Source: Rhodanobacter sp. A1T4 (GTDB lineage: Bacteria; Pseudomonadota; Gammaproteobacteria; Xanthomonadales; Rhodanobacteraceae). From it: a DNA stretch of 64,000 nt. The notes under the pieces are model-generated. The model saw only the letters and a program-made list of their open reading frames with translations, did not search any database and was not told where the DNA came from. The translations under genes and the position numbers were made by a program. The stretch's first letter is position 1; every line of letters starts with the position of its first letter. Shown piece after piece: positions 44,923-54,223 of this stretch. The stretch covers positions 310,001 to 374,000 of the forward strand of contig NZ_JACHCP010000004.1 in the NCBI RefSeq assembly GCF_014207185.1. The letters are read 5' to 3'.

Positions 44923-45926
44923 TGCCCGGAATTCCTGACGAAAAGACGCTGCATACCGCAGCCGACTGGTGGTTGCGCTTGCGCGATCACGATGGCTCCG
45001 ATGAAACGATAGAGCAGTGGCTGACGTGGACCCGGGCCGACCGCAGCCATATGGAAGCGTTCGAGCGGGTGACGGAACTGGGCGAACGACTTGGCACCAT
45101 CGACGCATTCACCCGGCGCCAGTGGATCGACGAGTTCGCGCCACCAGTGGTGGCCCGACGCTCGTGGTTACCGTTGGCCGCCGCGGCTGCCGCGGTAATC
45201 GCCTTGTTCGGTGGTTATGTCGCATGGAGTACCTTCAATGCATCCGTGACAACGGCGTCATATACGAGCGCGGTGGCACAGAATCGCACCATCAATCTGC
45301 CAGACGGCTCGACCGTGGCGATGGGAGGAGCGTCCATGTTGACCACACGGTTCACGCGGGGCGAGCGCCGTGTCGAACTCGGTGCCGGTGAGGCATTTTT
45401 CCAGGTGGCGCATAACGCCAAACAGCCGTTTATCGTGACGGTGGGCAATGTCAGTATTCGTGACATCGGTACCGCGTTCGATATTCGTCGCAGTGGGCAA
45501 CGGGTGACGATTGCGGTGACCGAAGGACGAGTGCAGATTTTCGACGGGAGCGGCACGGCCGACCATGACACCCATGGCCCGCACATGCTGGAGGCTGTGG
45601 CAGGCGAACGGGTGTCTTACGATCCGGATGCATCGGCGATGAGCATCAGTCCGGTGACGCCCGAGCAAGCGACGGCCTGGCGCAGCGATCGACTCGAATT
45701 CATCAACGAGCCGCTCGAAGTGGTGATCGCCAACGTCAATCGCTATAGCATCCATCCGGTACACATTGCCGATGCCGATCTGGAAGTGCTGACCTTTACC
45801 GGCACCATCAAGACCGACGCGATCGACCAATGGCTGGGGGCGCTGCCGCAGGTGTTTCCGTTACGTGTCAGCAGGGGCGCCGATCAGGTGATCCTTTCCA
45901 ATGCAGAACGCAGGCCCAGTCCCTAG
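44919..45926 (+). CDS. fecR: FecR-family anti-sigma/sigma regulator
   Basis: A single-span inner-membrane protein (about 335 residues) that relays the signal from the outer-membrane receptor to the sigma factor. A cytosolic DUF4880 domain (about 12-55, ADWWLRLRDHDGSDETIEQW) is followed by a membrane helix (about 82-103). The periplasmic FecR domain (about 115-220) contains INLPDGSTVAMGGAS and VTEGRVQIFDGSG, and a C-terminal secretin-like domain with LEVVIANVNRYS binds the receptor's signalling domain. Start is GTG 44919 or ATG 44922, overlapping the sigma-factor stop. Confidence 0.93.
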   Translation: MMPGIPDEKTLHTAADWWLRLRDHDGSDETIEQWLTWTRADRSHMEAFERVTELGERLGTIDAFTRRQWIDEFAPPVVARRSWLPLAAAAAAVIALFGGYVAWSTFNASVTTASYTSAVAQNRTINLPDGSTVAMGGASMLTTRFTRGERRVELGAGEAFFQVAHNAKQPFIVTVGNVSIRDIGTAFDIRRSGQRVTIAVTEGRVQIFDGSGTADHDTHGPHMLEAVAGERVSYDPDASAMSISPVTPEQATAWRSDRLEFINEPLEVVIANVNRYSIHPVHIADADLEVLTFTGTIKTDAIDQWLGALPQVFPLRVSRGADQVILSNAERRPSP

Positions 45927-46140
45927 GCTGCGGTTATCTGTTCCTGCTGGCAGACGTGGGTAAGTTAAAGGCGCATTTGATGGTTTCGGCGACCTTGCGC
46001 CCTGTAAAGGTCGCTCCCTACGGCCGCGTTTGGTCTCAGCTTGGCTTTAGGGCCTTGCTCTGGTGGGTCACATTCGTGCTGTCATCCGTCGTAGGGCATG
46101 GCAAACTGGCGGTTTTCGCTTAGGGAAGGAAGCGAAGGCC

Positions 46141-48537
46141 ATGGGTCGGATCGCACTCCTGATTGTCTGCGCATGTCTGTCGCTACCGGTGAACACTGTC
46201 GGTGCGGCGGAGACGCCTGCACGCGTGCGATCGACAGTCGCGCATACCGGGTTTGCCATTCCGTCGCAGTCGCTGGCTACCGCGTTGGTCGCGTTCGGTA
46301 AACAAGCCAACGTGCAGGTGCTTACGGCGAGTGAAACGATTGCCTCGCTGCGCTCGACGGGTATAAAAGGCATGTTCACCGTCGATGCCGCGCTCACGAC
46401 GCTTTTGCAAAATACGAACTTGAGCTACGCGTTCATCGATGCGGAAACCGTCGTTGTGAAGCCGGCGGTACCCACTTCGCCCAAAGGCGGGAAGGCAGCG
46501 AGTAGTGCTGTGGCGGCGCGCGTTAAATTGCTGGCGCCGGTAGATGCGACGGGATTGGCACACGACGAAGGTTATCTGGCCGACGTGACCAGCGCCGCCA
46601 CGCGTAGCGATGAAAGTCTGATCGATGTGCCGCAATCGATAAGTATCGTCACCCGCGATCTGATGGATTCGCAGCAGATCCGCACGGTGGCGGATGCGGT
46701 GCGTAACGTGGCGGGCGTGCAATCTCTCGATGGTTCTGACGGTTTGCCGCTTTTCCAGATACGCGGGTTCTACACCGGCAACGGCATGACCGACGGTATG
46801 TTCAACAGTATCGATGGATCGGGCGATTACCCGCCATTGATTGGGGTAGAGCGTGTCGAAGTAGTGAAGGGTCCTGAAGCCATTGTGGGCGACTCATCGT
46901 CCAATGACGACTTTGGCGGCTTGATCAACGTGGTGATGAAAAAGCCGCAGAGCACGCCGGTGCACGAACTGAGTTACACCGTGGGACGCTATGGCGATGT
47001 GCAGTTGGGCGTCGATCTGGCCGGGCCATTAGGCAACAACAATGGACTGACCTATCGACTGGTGTTGTCCGGTGAATACGCCGATCACACTGCGCAGGGT
47101 TATCACGGTCAGCGCAGTAGCTATGTGGCGCCCTCCATCGGATGGCAGGGCGATAGCACGAAGCTCATCGTCGGCGTCCAGCGCACAGTCAACCGCGTAC
47201 CCATTCCCGACCATACGATATTGCTCGATGACAGCGTGGGTTCCAGCTCGCCACCTGGCATTCTTCTAGGTAATCCGAGCGATCATTCCACGTTTCAGAC
47301 GAGTCGCTTTTACTACCTTTTCGAGCAGCAGCTCGGCAACGACTGGATGATCCGCAGTCGTGGTCAATATGTGCATCAGCGAACCAACCTGCAGACCTGG
47401 ATTCTGGACGATCCCACGCCGGATGGAGACGTCGATGCCACCGCGGAGTCCTATCGCTATGCCGATGCGTATTACACCCTGCAGAACGATATAACGGCGA
47501 CTTTCTATCAGGGCATGCTCACGCATAACGTCACGGTCGGCTTCGACTACTCGCGTTCGCGCGTTGGCAGCAGCGACTATGTTTTCAACGATGCCGGCAG
47601 CGGGCCATACAATATTTTCTCGTCGCCTAGTTTATTGCCCGTCCGGGCTGTGCTCGACCCCACCACGGATTTCTATCAGCCTGGAAGTGCCTGGTCGACC
47701 GATAGCGGTCTGTTCCTGCAAGATCAGATCACGGTAGGTCAGCATTGGGAGCTGCTGCTTGCTCTGCGACGCTCGGCGTACGAGCTTTCCACTTATGACG
47801 AGAACGACAATCCGTGGAACCTGCAAAAAGCACAGTGGGTACCCAACGCGGGATTGGTCTACAAGATGACACCCAATATCGCGTTCTACGGCAGCACAGC
47901 CAGTGGCTTCCAGCCTGACACGTTGTTGGGGAAAAACGGCCGGCCGCTAGCGCCTGCCATGTCGCGTCAGATCGAAGCAGGAGCCAAGTTCAATCTGTTT
48001 GACAATCGTGTCCGACTGACTGCGTCGTGGTATCGCATCATGCTGGATCGCAGCGTCGATCTGTTCTCGTTGGAGCCGCCTTATTTCGCGATTCCGGGCC
48101 CCGGTCAGACCAACCGGGGCGTGGAGATCGAATTCACCGGCCGCATTGCGCCAGGCATGGATATCACATCCAGTTACACCCAGGCCCGCGTTCTCAATCA
48201 CGACGGTACGCTGGCTACAGGCTCGCCTCGGCAGCGCTTCAATCTATGGGCCAGCTACCGTGTCCAGAGTGGTGTTTTGCAGGGGTGGGGCGCCGCAGCT
48301 GGTGTACTCGCGCGCAGCCGTAGCTTGGGGCAGACGACGGACGACGATACCTATTTCCATATTCCCGGACAGGCCAGCGTGGATGCCAACGTGTCTTACC
48401 AGGCACATCAATGGAGCATGACCTTGGGCGTCAAGAACCTGTTTGGTCGACGCTTGTACAGCGACGACTTTGACGAGACCTTCGTGCCTCTGCGTAACCG
48501 GCGCAGCCTGTTGCTGACTGGTACGTACGATTTCTAA
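46141..48537 (+). CDS. TonB-dependent transducer/siderophore receptor (FecA-like)
   Basis: A 798-residue outer-membrane receptor with a signal peptide (about 1-23). It has an N-terminal STN signalling domain (about 35-105; FAIPSQSLATALVAFGKQAN), a plug domain (about 165-290; VPQSISIVTRDLMDSQQIRT, then GVERVEVVKGPEAIVG) and a 22-strand barrel ending TGTYDF with a terminal Phe. The STN domain marks it as a transducer that signals through FecR. The predicted TonB box DESLIDVP is near residue 160. Ligand probably a ferric siderophore. It lies 214 bases after fecR, so a separate sigma-dependent promoter is likely. Confidence 0.93.
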   Translation: MGRIALLIVCACLSLPVNTVGAAETPARVRSTVAHTGFAIPSQSLATALVAFGKQANVQVLTASETIASLRSTGIKGMFTVDAALTTLLQNTNLSYAFIDAETVVVKPAVPTSPKGGKAASSAVAARVKLLAPVDATGLAHDEGYLADVTSAATRSDESLIDVPQSISIVTRDLMDSQQIRTVADAVRNVAGVQSLDGSDGLPLFQIRGFYTGNGMTDGMFNSIDGSGDYPPLIGVERVEVVKGPEAIVGDSSSNDDFGGLINVVMKKPQSTPVHELSYTVGRYGDVQLGVDLAGPLGNNNGLTYRLVLSGEYADHTAQGYHGQRSSYVAPSIGWQGDSTKLIVGVQRTVNRVPIPDHTILLDDSVGSSSPPGILLGNPSDHSTFQTSRFYYLFEQQLGNDWMIRSRGQYVHQRTNLQTWILDDPTPDGDVDATAESYRYADAYYTLQNDITATFYQGMLTHNVTVGFDYSRSRVGSSDYVFNDAGSGPYNIFSSPSLLPVRAVLDPTTDFYQPGSAWSTDSGLFLQDQITVGQHWELLLALRRSAYELSTYDENDNPWNLQKAQWVPNAGLVYKMTPNIAFYGSTASGFQPDTLLGKNGRPLAPAMSRQIEAGAKFNLFDNRVRLTASWYRIMLDRSVDLFSLEPPYFAIPGPGQTNRGVEIEFTGRIAPGMDITSSYTQARVLNHDGTLATGSPRQRFNLWASYRVQSGVLQGWGAAAGVLARSRSLGQTTDDDTYFHIPGQASVDANVSYQAHQWSMTLGVKNLFGRRLYSDDFDETFVPLRNRRSLLLTGTYDF

Positions 48538-49124
48538 TCACACATCCGAATCAGAATCGTCCAGCTCAATCGAGCAACTGGACTGTAACTATTTTGCTAT
48601 GTGCCTTCGTTAAAAGTGATTTGCCGGACATCCAAGAGCAGCTCGTGACGTTGCCAAGGCTATGCAGCGAAATTGGTGAAACGAATCGTCGACTCAGCTC
48701 AAAAAAGCAAGACGTACTTTTCGCGCATCAGCGGGATTTGTGAATTATCTGCTCGCATTCAAACCGGACGGCAGATTGGGCCACGCCTGGTTGATCGATG
48801 CCGTTCCCGATCCTGTGCTGGGCGAAACGTTGCGCACCTACGCGGAGAACATGACAGCCCCGCCAGTGCCAGGCGGTAGCGAAGCGGGGCTGCGTATGCG
48901 TGGATGCCCGTCATGTATGACGATGGCCGTTATCGGGCGTCATCTTCGCGTTAAGCAACAGGTTTCCAGCCCATAGCCTGCCCACAATACCGTTTTGAAG
49001 AAACATCAGGTCAAATTCGCTGTCTCAGCTGTACGCTGATACTGCTATCTAAGCCTTGTTCTTCTATGTCGGTGACCTAATTTCAACATAAACGACCTGC
49101 CTGGGTCGCGCATTGGAGATATAC
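48538..49124. other. Intergenic stretch after the receptor gene
   Basis: No confident gene. A 78-codon GTG frame (48740-48976) encodes a peptide with AFKPDGRLGHAWLIDAVPDP and a C-x2-C pair (GCPSCMTM); it has only a weak GGGA ahead. It could be a decayed fragment of a larger protein, but I cannot name it. The rest shows no motif. Confidence 0.35.
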
Positions 49125-49994
49125 GTGAAAAAGCTTTGGTTGACGGGACTATTGGTATTGCTGGTGAGCGCCACGGCTTTCGCCGCCGATGGTCCGAAGG
49201 AAGTCGAGGCGGCGCTGCAGCAAGGCAATTACACGCTGGCGGAGCAGGAGCTGCGCCAGGCGATCGTCGAGCATCCGGAAAGCGCCAAGGCGCACTATCT
49301 GCTGGCGCAGGTGCTGGCTCATCAGGGCAATATTGGCGATGCGCAGAAAGAGGCGGCTCAGGCCAAGCAGCTTGATCCGAAGATCAGTTTCACCAATCCG
49401 GCCCGCTTCGAGCACTTTCAGTCGGAGCTGAATCAGGCGCTTGCAGCGCCCACCAGCGTTCGGCCCACAGCCTCGACGCGAGCGGAGCCTTATGCCGCTG
49501 CCGAGCAGCCCGTGGCCGGGCAGCGTTCGAGTGGCAGCATCTGGCCCTGGGTGATCGGCGCCGTGATCGTCGTCCTGTTGTTTGGCTGGTTCCGTCGCCG
49601 CCAGCAGGGTGCGTTCAATAATCAGGGCTACAACCAGGGTTACGGTGCGCCCGGCCCGCAAAACCCGTATGGCAATGGACCGTATCCGCCGCCGGGTTAT
49701 CAGCAAGGACCGCAAGGCGGATCCGGTATCGGCGGCAGTTTGCTTGGTGGACTGGCCGGTGGCGTGCTTGGTGCGGCCGCCGTCAATGCCTACGAAAACC
49801 ATGAGCGTCGCGAGGAAGAAGAGCGTGGCGATTACCAGTCCGGCAATAACGCTGCATCCAACCCGCAGGATCAGGCATACGACGATTTGCGCCGCGATCC
49901 CATTGACACCGGCAACAACGACAATAGTTGGGACGATAACAGTGGCGGCGGCGACTCGTTCGACGGCGGTGGCGGTGACGATAGCTGGAGCTAG
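49125..49994 (+). CDS. Exported tetratricopeptide-repeat protein with Gly/Asp-rich tail
   Basis: A 289-residue protein starting at GTG 49125 (good GGAGAT site) with signal peptide MKKLWLTGLLVLLVSATAFA. Two TPR-like helical pairs (about 24-95; LQQGNYTLAEQELRQAIVEH, AKAHYLLAQVLAHQGNIGDA) follow, then a membrane helix (about 142-160). A Gln/Asn/Gly/Pro/Tyr-rich linker comes next, then a Gly-rich hydrophobic patch (GGSLLGGLAGGVLGAAAVNA) and an Asp/Gly-rich end (GGGGDDSWS). The layout suggests a membrane-anchored scaffold. No specific function assigned. Confidence 0.75.
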   Translation: MKKLWLTGLLVLLVSATAFAADGPKEVEAALQQGNYTLAEQELRQAIVEHPESAKAHYLLAQVLAHQGNIGDAQKEAAQAKQLDPKISFTNPARFEHFQSELNQALAAPTSVRPTASTRAEPYAAAEQPVAGQRSSGSIWPWVIGAVIVVLLFGWFRRRQQGAFNNQGYNQGYGAPGPQNPYGNGPYPPPGYQQGPQGGSGIGGSLLGGLAGGVLGAAAVNAYENHERREEEERGDYQSGNNAASNPQDQAYDDLRRDPIDTGNNDNSWDDNSGGGDSFDGGGGDDSWS

Positions 49995-50031
49995 TGCTGC
50001 GGTAGCTCACCCTCGAGCGACACCTCGCTGG

Positions 50032-50180
50032 AGTAGGTTGGGATGAGCGTAAGCGAATCCCAACATCATGGTTCCAAGTAACAAGTTATGCATCAATGAC
50101 GGGCTGCCTTCAGTAGCGCGTCATTGATGCATCGGTCGCCAGCATATCGTTGGGTATCGCTACGCTCCACCCAACCTACT
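50032..50180. repeat. Composite REP-like element with nested hairpins
   Basis: The outer arms at 50032-50064 (AGTAGGTTGGGATGAGCGTA start) and 50149-50180 are inverted copies of the GTTGGG-TGAGCG element also seen at 34019-34088. An inner perfect 14-base-pair stem pairs 50088-50101 with 50119-50132 (ATGCATCAATGACG). The element fills the gap between two convergent genes. Confidence 0.75.
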
Positions 50181-50186
50181 TTGAAA

Positions 50187-50990
50187 TCACGGAATCTTGC
50201 ACTGCCCATTCAGTGGCGCCTTGGCGGCGTTGTCGAGATCGGTGCGGCTGACGTCCTTGTTTTTCGACGGATCAAACAGGATTTTCGCGTCGACGTTTTT
50301 GCCATCGCTGCTGCGGATATTGGCGATGCCGCTGAAGCTCAGCAGCTCGTGGGTTTTGGCATCGTAGGCAACATCGAGGTGTGGCAAGGCGAAGCCGATC
50401 ATGCTGTCCAGGCTGAGCCGGTACTGGCGCGCGGCGTGGCCGTCGATCTGGGTATCGCCCTGGCGTTTGACCCTGAAGCTGAGCGTGCCTAGCCGACTGG
50501 GGAGAAGAAACGGCAAGGTGTCGCCGCTCTTGCCGAGCGTGTCCCAGTGCGTGCGGATATAGGCGTCGAAGCCAGCATCGATCACCGGCATGGGTGAGGT
50601 ATCCAATGCCGCGGTGCGCTCGGCGGCATTTTTGTCGTTGCGCACGAAGATCACGCGTTTGCCGCCACTGCTGCGCACGCCTTCCCGGTAGCCGGTACGG
50701 GCATCATCCAGCTCGAAATCGGGCGCCTGGGGGCTGTCATCGTCGTGGAGTGTCTTGCGGGCGAACGGCTTTCCATCCGGGCAGCGATACAGCACCAACC
50801 GCGACGGGTTGCCGCCGTCGTCGTAGATCCAGTGGGATTCGGTGTACATCAGGTGGCCATCTGAGGCGGATGCCTTGCCTTCGACGTAGCGAACGGAGTC
50901 GGAATCTGTGGGTGCGCCAGCTGCAGCGGCGACCGTGGCGGCCAGGCCAAGTGTCAGGCCAAACGCACAAGCGTGGCCATGGACGGTCAT
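50187..50990 (-). CDS. Exported hypothetical protein
   Basis: A 267-residue protein with a signal peptide (about 1-24, MTVHGHACAFGLTLGLAATV, ending AAA) and no later membrane helix, so periplasmic. The body is beta-rich. It has a YVEGKASASDGHLMYTESHW opening typical of a family of uncharacterised exported proteins in Xanthomonadales, and a single Cys pair (YRCPDGK and the C-terminal QCKIP) that may form a disulfide. GGGAGAAAACCC precedes ATG 50990. It converges on the TPR gene across a REP-like element. Confidence 0.7.
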   Translation of the reverse strand: MTVHGHACAFGLTLGLAATVAAAAGAPTDSDSVRYVEGKASASDGHLMYTESHWIYDDGGNPSRLVLYRCPDGKPFARKTLHDDDSPQAPDFELDDARTGYREGVRSSGGKRVIFVRNDKNAAERTAALDTSPMPVIDAGFDAYIRTHWDTLGKSGDTLPFLLPSRLGTLSFRVKRQGDTQIDGHAARQYRLSLDSMIGFALPHLDVAYDAKTHELLSFSGIANIRSSDGKNVDAKILFDPSKNKDVSRTDLDNAAKAPLNGQCKIP

Positions 50991-51240
50991 CGTCAAGGGT
51001 TTTCTCCCGTAGCGGTGGGGTTTGCCGCGGGCGGGCAGGCATCGCCCGATGCGAAGAGTCACAACGCTTAATTACGGGTCGATACGACCGATGGATGCAG
51101 CGGCTTGGCATCCTGAATGCCGAAACGGTCGCGGGCGGCTATGATGGGAGGCCGTCGGGCGCGCGGAAATCGTGTGCGGCCGGCAATTATTGACAGCGGT
51201 CGATGTTTCGGCATTGGCCACGCACAGTGAGGTTAGTGAT

Positions 51241-51747
51241 ATGGCACGTGGCGTCAACAAAGTCATTCTGGTCGGCAATCTCGGCGGAGATCCGGAAATG
51301 CGCCACACCGGTAGCGGTACGGCGATCACCACGATCAACATTGCCACGTCCGAGTCGTGGACCGACAAGCAGTCGGGCGAAAAGCAGGAGCGCACCGAGT
51401 GGCACCGGGTGAAGCTGTTCGGCCGACTGGCCGAGATCGCCGGTGATTATTTGAAGAAAGGCCGTCAGGTTTATATCGAAGGTTCGCTGCGCACCGACAA
51501 GTACACCGACAAAGCCGGCGTCGAGCGCTACAGCACTGACGTGATCGCCAGCGAAATGCAGATGCTTGGCGGCCAGGAAGGCGGTGGTGGTGGTGGCGGT
51601 CAGCGTGAGCGTCCGCAGAGCTCCGGCGGTCAACGCAGCAGTGGTGGTGGCCAGTCACGCGGCAACGACGACTACAACCAGCGAGCGCCAGCGCCGTCGG
51701 CACCGGCCGGAAACAGCAGCTTCGATGATGACGATATCCCGTTCTAA
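51241..51747 (+). CDS. ssb: Single-stranded DNA-binding protein
   Basis: SSB coats single-stranded DNA in replication, repair and recombination and recruits partners through its acidic tip. The 168 residues comprise an OB fold (1-110: [60 protein letters not shown]), a Gly/Gln/Arg-rich disordered linker (about 113-155) and the conserved tip DDDDIPF. The ATG at 51241 has GAGG ahead. A terminator follows. A second, decayed copy of this gene lies at 63560-63781. Confidence 0.97.
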   Translation: MARGVNKVILVGNLGGDPEMRHTGSGTAITTINIATSESWTDKQSGEKQERTEWHRVKLFGRLAEIAGDYLKKGRQVYIEGSLRTDKYTDKAGVERYSTDVIASEMQMLGGQEGGGGGGGQRERPQSSGGQRSSGGGQSRGNDDYNQRAPAPSAPAGNSSFDDDDIPF

Positions 51748-51782
51748 AACGTACCTTAGATCAGAATTGTCGTTTTTCACCT

Positions 51783-51810
51783 AAAAACCCCCGAGAAATC
51801 GGGGGTTTTT
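51783..51810 (+). terminator. Rho-independent terminator of ssb
   Basis: AAAAACCCCCGA and TCGGGGGTTTTT form a perfect 12-base-pair stem with a GAAA tetraloop and built-in T-run, 36 bases after the ssb stop. By symmetry it could also stop minus-strand transcripts from the glycosylase gene. Confidence 0.93.
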
Positions 51811-51959
51811 GCTTTTCTGGAGTGGACATTTACCATCGCTTTTGGTGCCGATGGTTAGCTGTCGTCGAAGCGTGCCGATCACGGCTTCGATCAGCACCGT
51901 GAAATCGCGGATCGCTGCTCACAGGTCACCTGCCCTGCGCTCAGTACATGCTTCAAGAG

Positions 51960-52601
51960 TCAGTTTTGCTGCGCGATCGTACCTGATACATAACGGCTGC
52001 CAGGCACACTCCACCGCCATGGGAGATCCTTGCCTAGGCTGATGCCGATACGAGGTCCGCCTGTTAGATCTTTGGGGGGAGCCATGCCATCGTCGATGAC
52101 AGTAAAGCCATCATGGGTGCCAACCAGATCAATCCCATTTTGAACTCCGCTGATGCCCATCGCCTGAGTCAGGCGAGCTGGCCCGCGGCATAAATCACGA
52201 TCACGCGCTGTCCGTGGGCGCGCCGCGCGCATTTGCTCAAGCCCGCGCAAGGGTTCCAGCGCACGGATGAGCACACCGCTACCATCGCTCTCAGGGCCAC
52301 ACACGCAGTTACAGCACCAGTGCATGCCGTACGTGAAATAGACATACATGTGCCCCGGTGGTCCAAACATGATCGCATTTCGTGGCGTCTTTCCCCGGTA
52401 CGTATGCGCCGCTGGATCGATGGCGCCGACATAAGCCTCCACTTCCACAATGCGACCCGCCCGGCCATCCGCTGCTGCCAGGATCTTGTTGAGCAGCTGT
52501 GGTGCTACCGTGGGCGCGGTCCGATCAAAGAACGCACGGGACAAGGGGGTACCTGGCCAGATGATCGACGCAGTTTCTTTTTGAACCACCGAGCTCTCCA
52601 T
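51960..52601 (-). CDS. 3-methyladenine DNA glycosylase, AAG/MPG type
   Basis: A 213-residue glycosylase that excises alkylated purines such as 3-methyladenine and hypoxanthine. It shows LARAFF-like opening PLSRAFFDRTAPTVAPQLLN, the catalytic Glu in RIVEVEAYVG, DPAAHTYRGKTPRNAIMFGP with the His/Arg contacts, GHMYVYFTYGMHWCCNCV with the intercalating Tyr region, VLIRALEPL and GPARLTQAMGI. These are the signature blocks of the AAG family, which is distinct from AlkA/Tag. ATG 52601 chosen by family length. It converges on ssb and lies downstream of the mug-type gene. Confidence 0.94.
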   Translation of the reverse strand: MESSVVQKETASIIWPGTPLSRAFFDRTAPTVAPQLLNKILAAADGRAGRIVEVEAYVGAIDPAAHTYRGKTPRNAIMFGPPGHMYVYFTYGMHWCCNCVCGPESDGSGVLIRALEPLRGLEQMRAARPRTARDRDLCRGPARLTQAMGISGVQNGIDLVGTHDGFTVIDDGMAPPKDLTGGPRIGISLGKDLPWRWSVPGSRYVSGTIAQQN

Positions 52602-52682
52602 ACGCGTTGTCCGACCATGCATACCGTATCTTGCTGGAATGCGCCGGCTTGCCAAAGCGTACCGGTGCACTCGTTCGGCGCT

Positions 52683-53231
52683 TTACCGGGTCACTGGCTT
52701 TACGAAGTCATCGCCATTGGAAGTGGCAACCGCTGTTAGACAAAGTTGACGGTACGCTTCGACCAGACGGTCGAGACCGAACGCACGATTTCTCCCGCTA
52801 GGGTTGGGCAGAACCCAAATTAAAGCGCCTTCCATGCGAGTTGGTTGCAATCCCCAGGCGATGTCTCGTTGACCTGAAAGCCCGGAGTACGCCGCCTTAC
52901 CTAGAAAGGCGACGAAGTGTGGCGCATGGCGTGCAATCTTCCGCTCGAATTCGGCAGCGGCAGCGATGAATTCCTCTGGCGAAAGCTGATCTGCACGCGC
53001 CGTCGGCCGTTTCACTACCGACGTCACACCGCAGCCGTATCTGAGTATCGCGTGGTCTTCCTGCGGCTGTAGTTCCTCAGGGGTAAAGCCAGCCAGATGG
53101 ATAACCCGCCAGAAGCGATTACTTCTACCAGCGAAATGGTGTCCTGTTGCGGCTGCCGTCATTCCAGGGTTGATTCCGCAGAACAGCACCTTGAGGCCTG
53201 CGGCAATGATATCCGGGATCTCGTCAGTCAT
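52683..53231 (-). CDS. mug: G/U mismatch-specific DNA glycosylase
   Basis: A 182-residue member of the uracil-DNA glycosylase superfamily (Mug/TDG), removing uracil or ethenocytosine opposite guanine. Motif 1 is LFCGINPGMTAAATGHHFAG, with the catalytic Asn in GINPG, and motif 2 is VLPNPSGRNR. The middle (NRFWRVIHLAGFTPEELQPQ and LRYGCGVTSVVKRPT) follows E. coli Mug closely. ATG 53231 has GAGG ahead. Same strand as the AAG glycosylase, 81 bases apart, so the two form a base-excision-repair pair next to ssb. Confidence 0.94.
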   Translation of the reverse strand: MTDEIPDIIAAGLKVLFCGINPGMTAAATGHHFAGRSNRFWRVIHLAGFTPEELQPQEDHAILRYGCGVTSVVKRPTARADQLSPEEFIAAAAEFERKIARHAPHFVAFLGKAAYSGLSGQRDIAWGLQPTRMEGALIWVLPNPSGRNRAFGLDRLVEAYRQLCLTAVATSNGDDFVKPVTR

Positions 53232-53321
53232 CGTAGGCCTCGCAAACTCGGGCAGGCGTCGAGCTCGATCCGAAAAGGAGCCGATATTCCCTTCGGGGAG
53301 ATAGATCAAATCGACCGGTCA

Positions 53322-53948
53322 TCAGCAGATCACGCTCACCGCTTTCTGTGCGAGCTTCCTTAGGTCGTTGTGGGAGGCGCCGGCGCGAGCGCGGATGGCC
53401 AGGGTATGCATCGTCGCCGAGGCGAGCAGGGCGAGGGCTTTGAGGTCAGCGTCCTGTTTCAATTCTCCGGCGGCACGCGCCAGTTTGAAGTGCGCCTCGA
53501 AGTTGGCATCGAGCGTACGAAACCCCTCCGCAACAATGCGTTGGATCTCCGGGTCGCCGGGCGCCTCGGTAATGGCGGTGCCGACCACGAAACATCCAAG
53601 CGCCTGATCGTCGTTAGAGAAATAAATTGACAGTGATGCGTCGTAGATCCTCATCAACGTCGCGGCCAAGCTCCCGCCACTGTCGAATGCTTTACGCATC
53701 GACTCAAATTTGAATTCCCAGTAGCGGCTTAGCGCCTTGACATAGATTTCGTGCTTATCGCCGAACGCCGCACGAAGGCTCGGCCGGTTCATGCCGGTCG
53801 CAGCAGAAATGTCGTCGAGCGAGGTGCCCGAATAACCGGTCTTCCAGAATGTCGCCGCCGCCAGCCGGAGCGCAGTTTCCGGATCGTAGGCGCGTGGCCG
53901 CCCTCGGGGCTTTTTCTCGGTCTCGTCCTTTTTTGTTCCTGAGCGCAT
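53322..53948 (-). CDS. TetR/AcrR-family regulator
   Basis: A 208-residue repressor with a basic N-terminal arm (KKPRGRPRAYDPETALRLAA), a helix-turn-helix (YSGTSLDDISAATGMNRPSL) and the family-typical AAFGDKHEIYVKALSRY. The C-terminal ligand domain contains LGCFVVGTAITEAPGDPEIQ, seen in YcdC/AefR-like regulators of oxidoreductases. It is transcribed divergently from the aldo/keto reductase 275 bases away, which is the obvious target. Upstream AT-rich sequence around 53970-54000 holds the likely promoter. Confidence 0.93.
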   Translation of the reverse strand: MRSGTKKDETEKKPRGRPRAYDPETALRLAAATFWKTGYSGTSLDDISAATGMNRPSLRAAFGDKHEIYVKALSRYWEFKFESMRKAFDSGGSLAATLMRIYDASLSIYFSNDDQALGCFVVGTAITEAPGDPEIQRIVAEGFRTLDANFEAHFKLARAAGELKQDADLKALALLASATMHTLAIRARAGASHNDLRKLAQKAVSVIC

Positions 53949-54223
53949 AAAAATCTTGACCTCTCATCTTCGCCATGATTATTATTCGAACATGTACAAA
54001 ATTCAAGATGGTGGGAATTCGGGCGCGGGGCTGGTCGACCGATGATCTGGGCCGACGATCAGCAGGTAGTTCGGTAGAGGTCTGGTTTCAGTTGAGGTAA
54101 GAGGCCGCGTACGCGGCAGGAACCCGGTACGAGGTGGTCACGCGTACCTTTCATCCAGCATCTCGACGAGCTGCGCCACGCGTCGTCAGCACGGCAGATG
54201 GATTACGACAAGAGAGCACACAC

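Noticed and set aside
45830-46123. Plus-strand frame bridging fecR and the receptor gene
   Set aside because: It overlaps the end of fecR in another frame and shows no start signal or domain; the receptor starts at 46141 with a clear signal peptide.
48740-48976. GTG-started 78-codon frame with a C-x2-C pair
   Set aside because: Weak initiation signal and no recognised similarity; mentioned only as part of the intergenic description.
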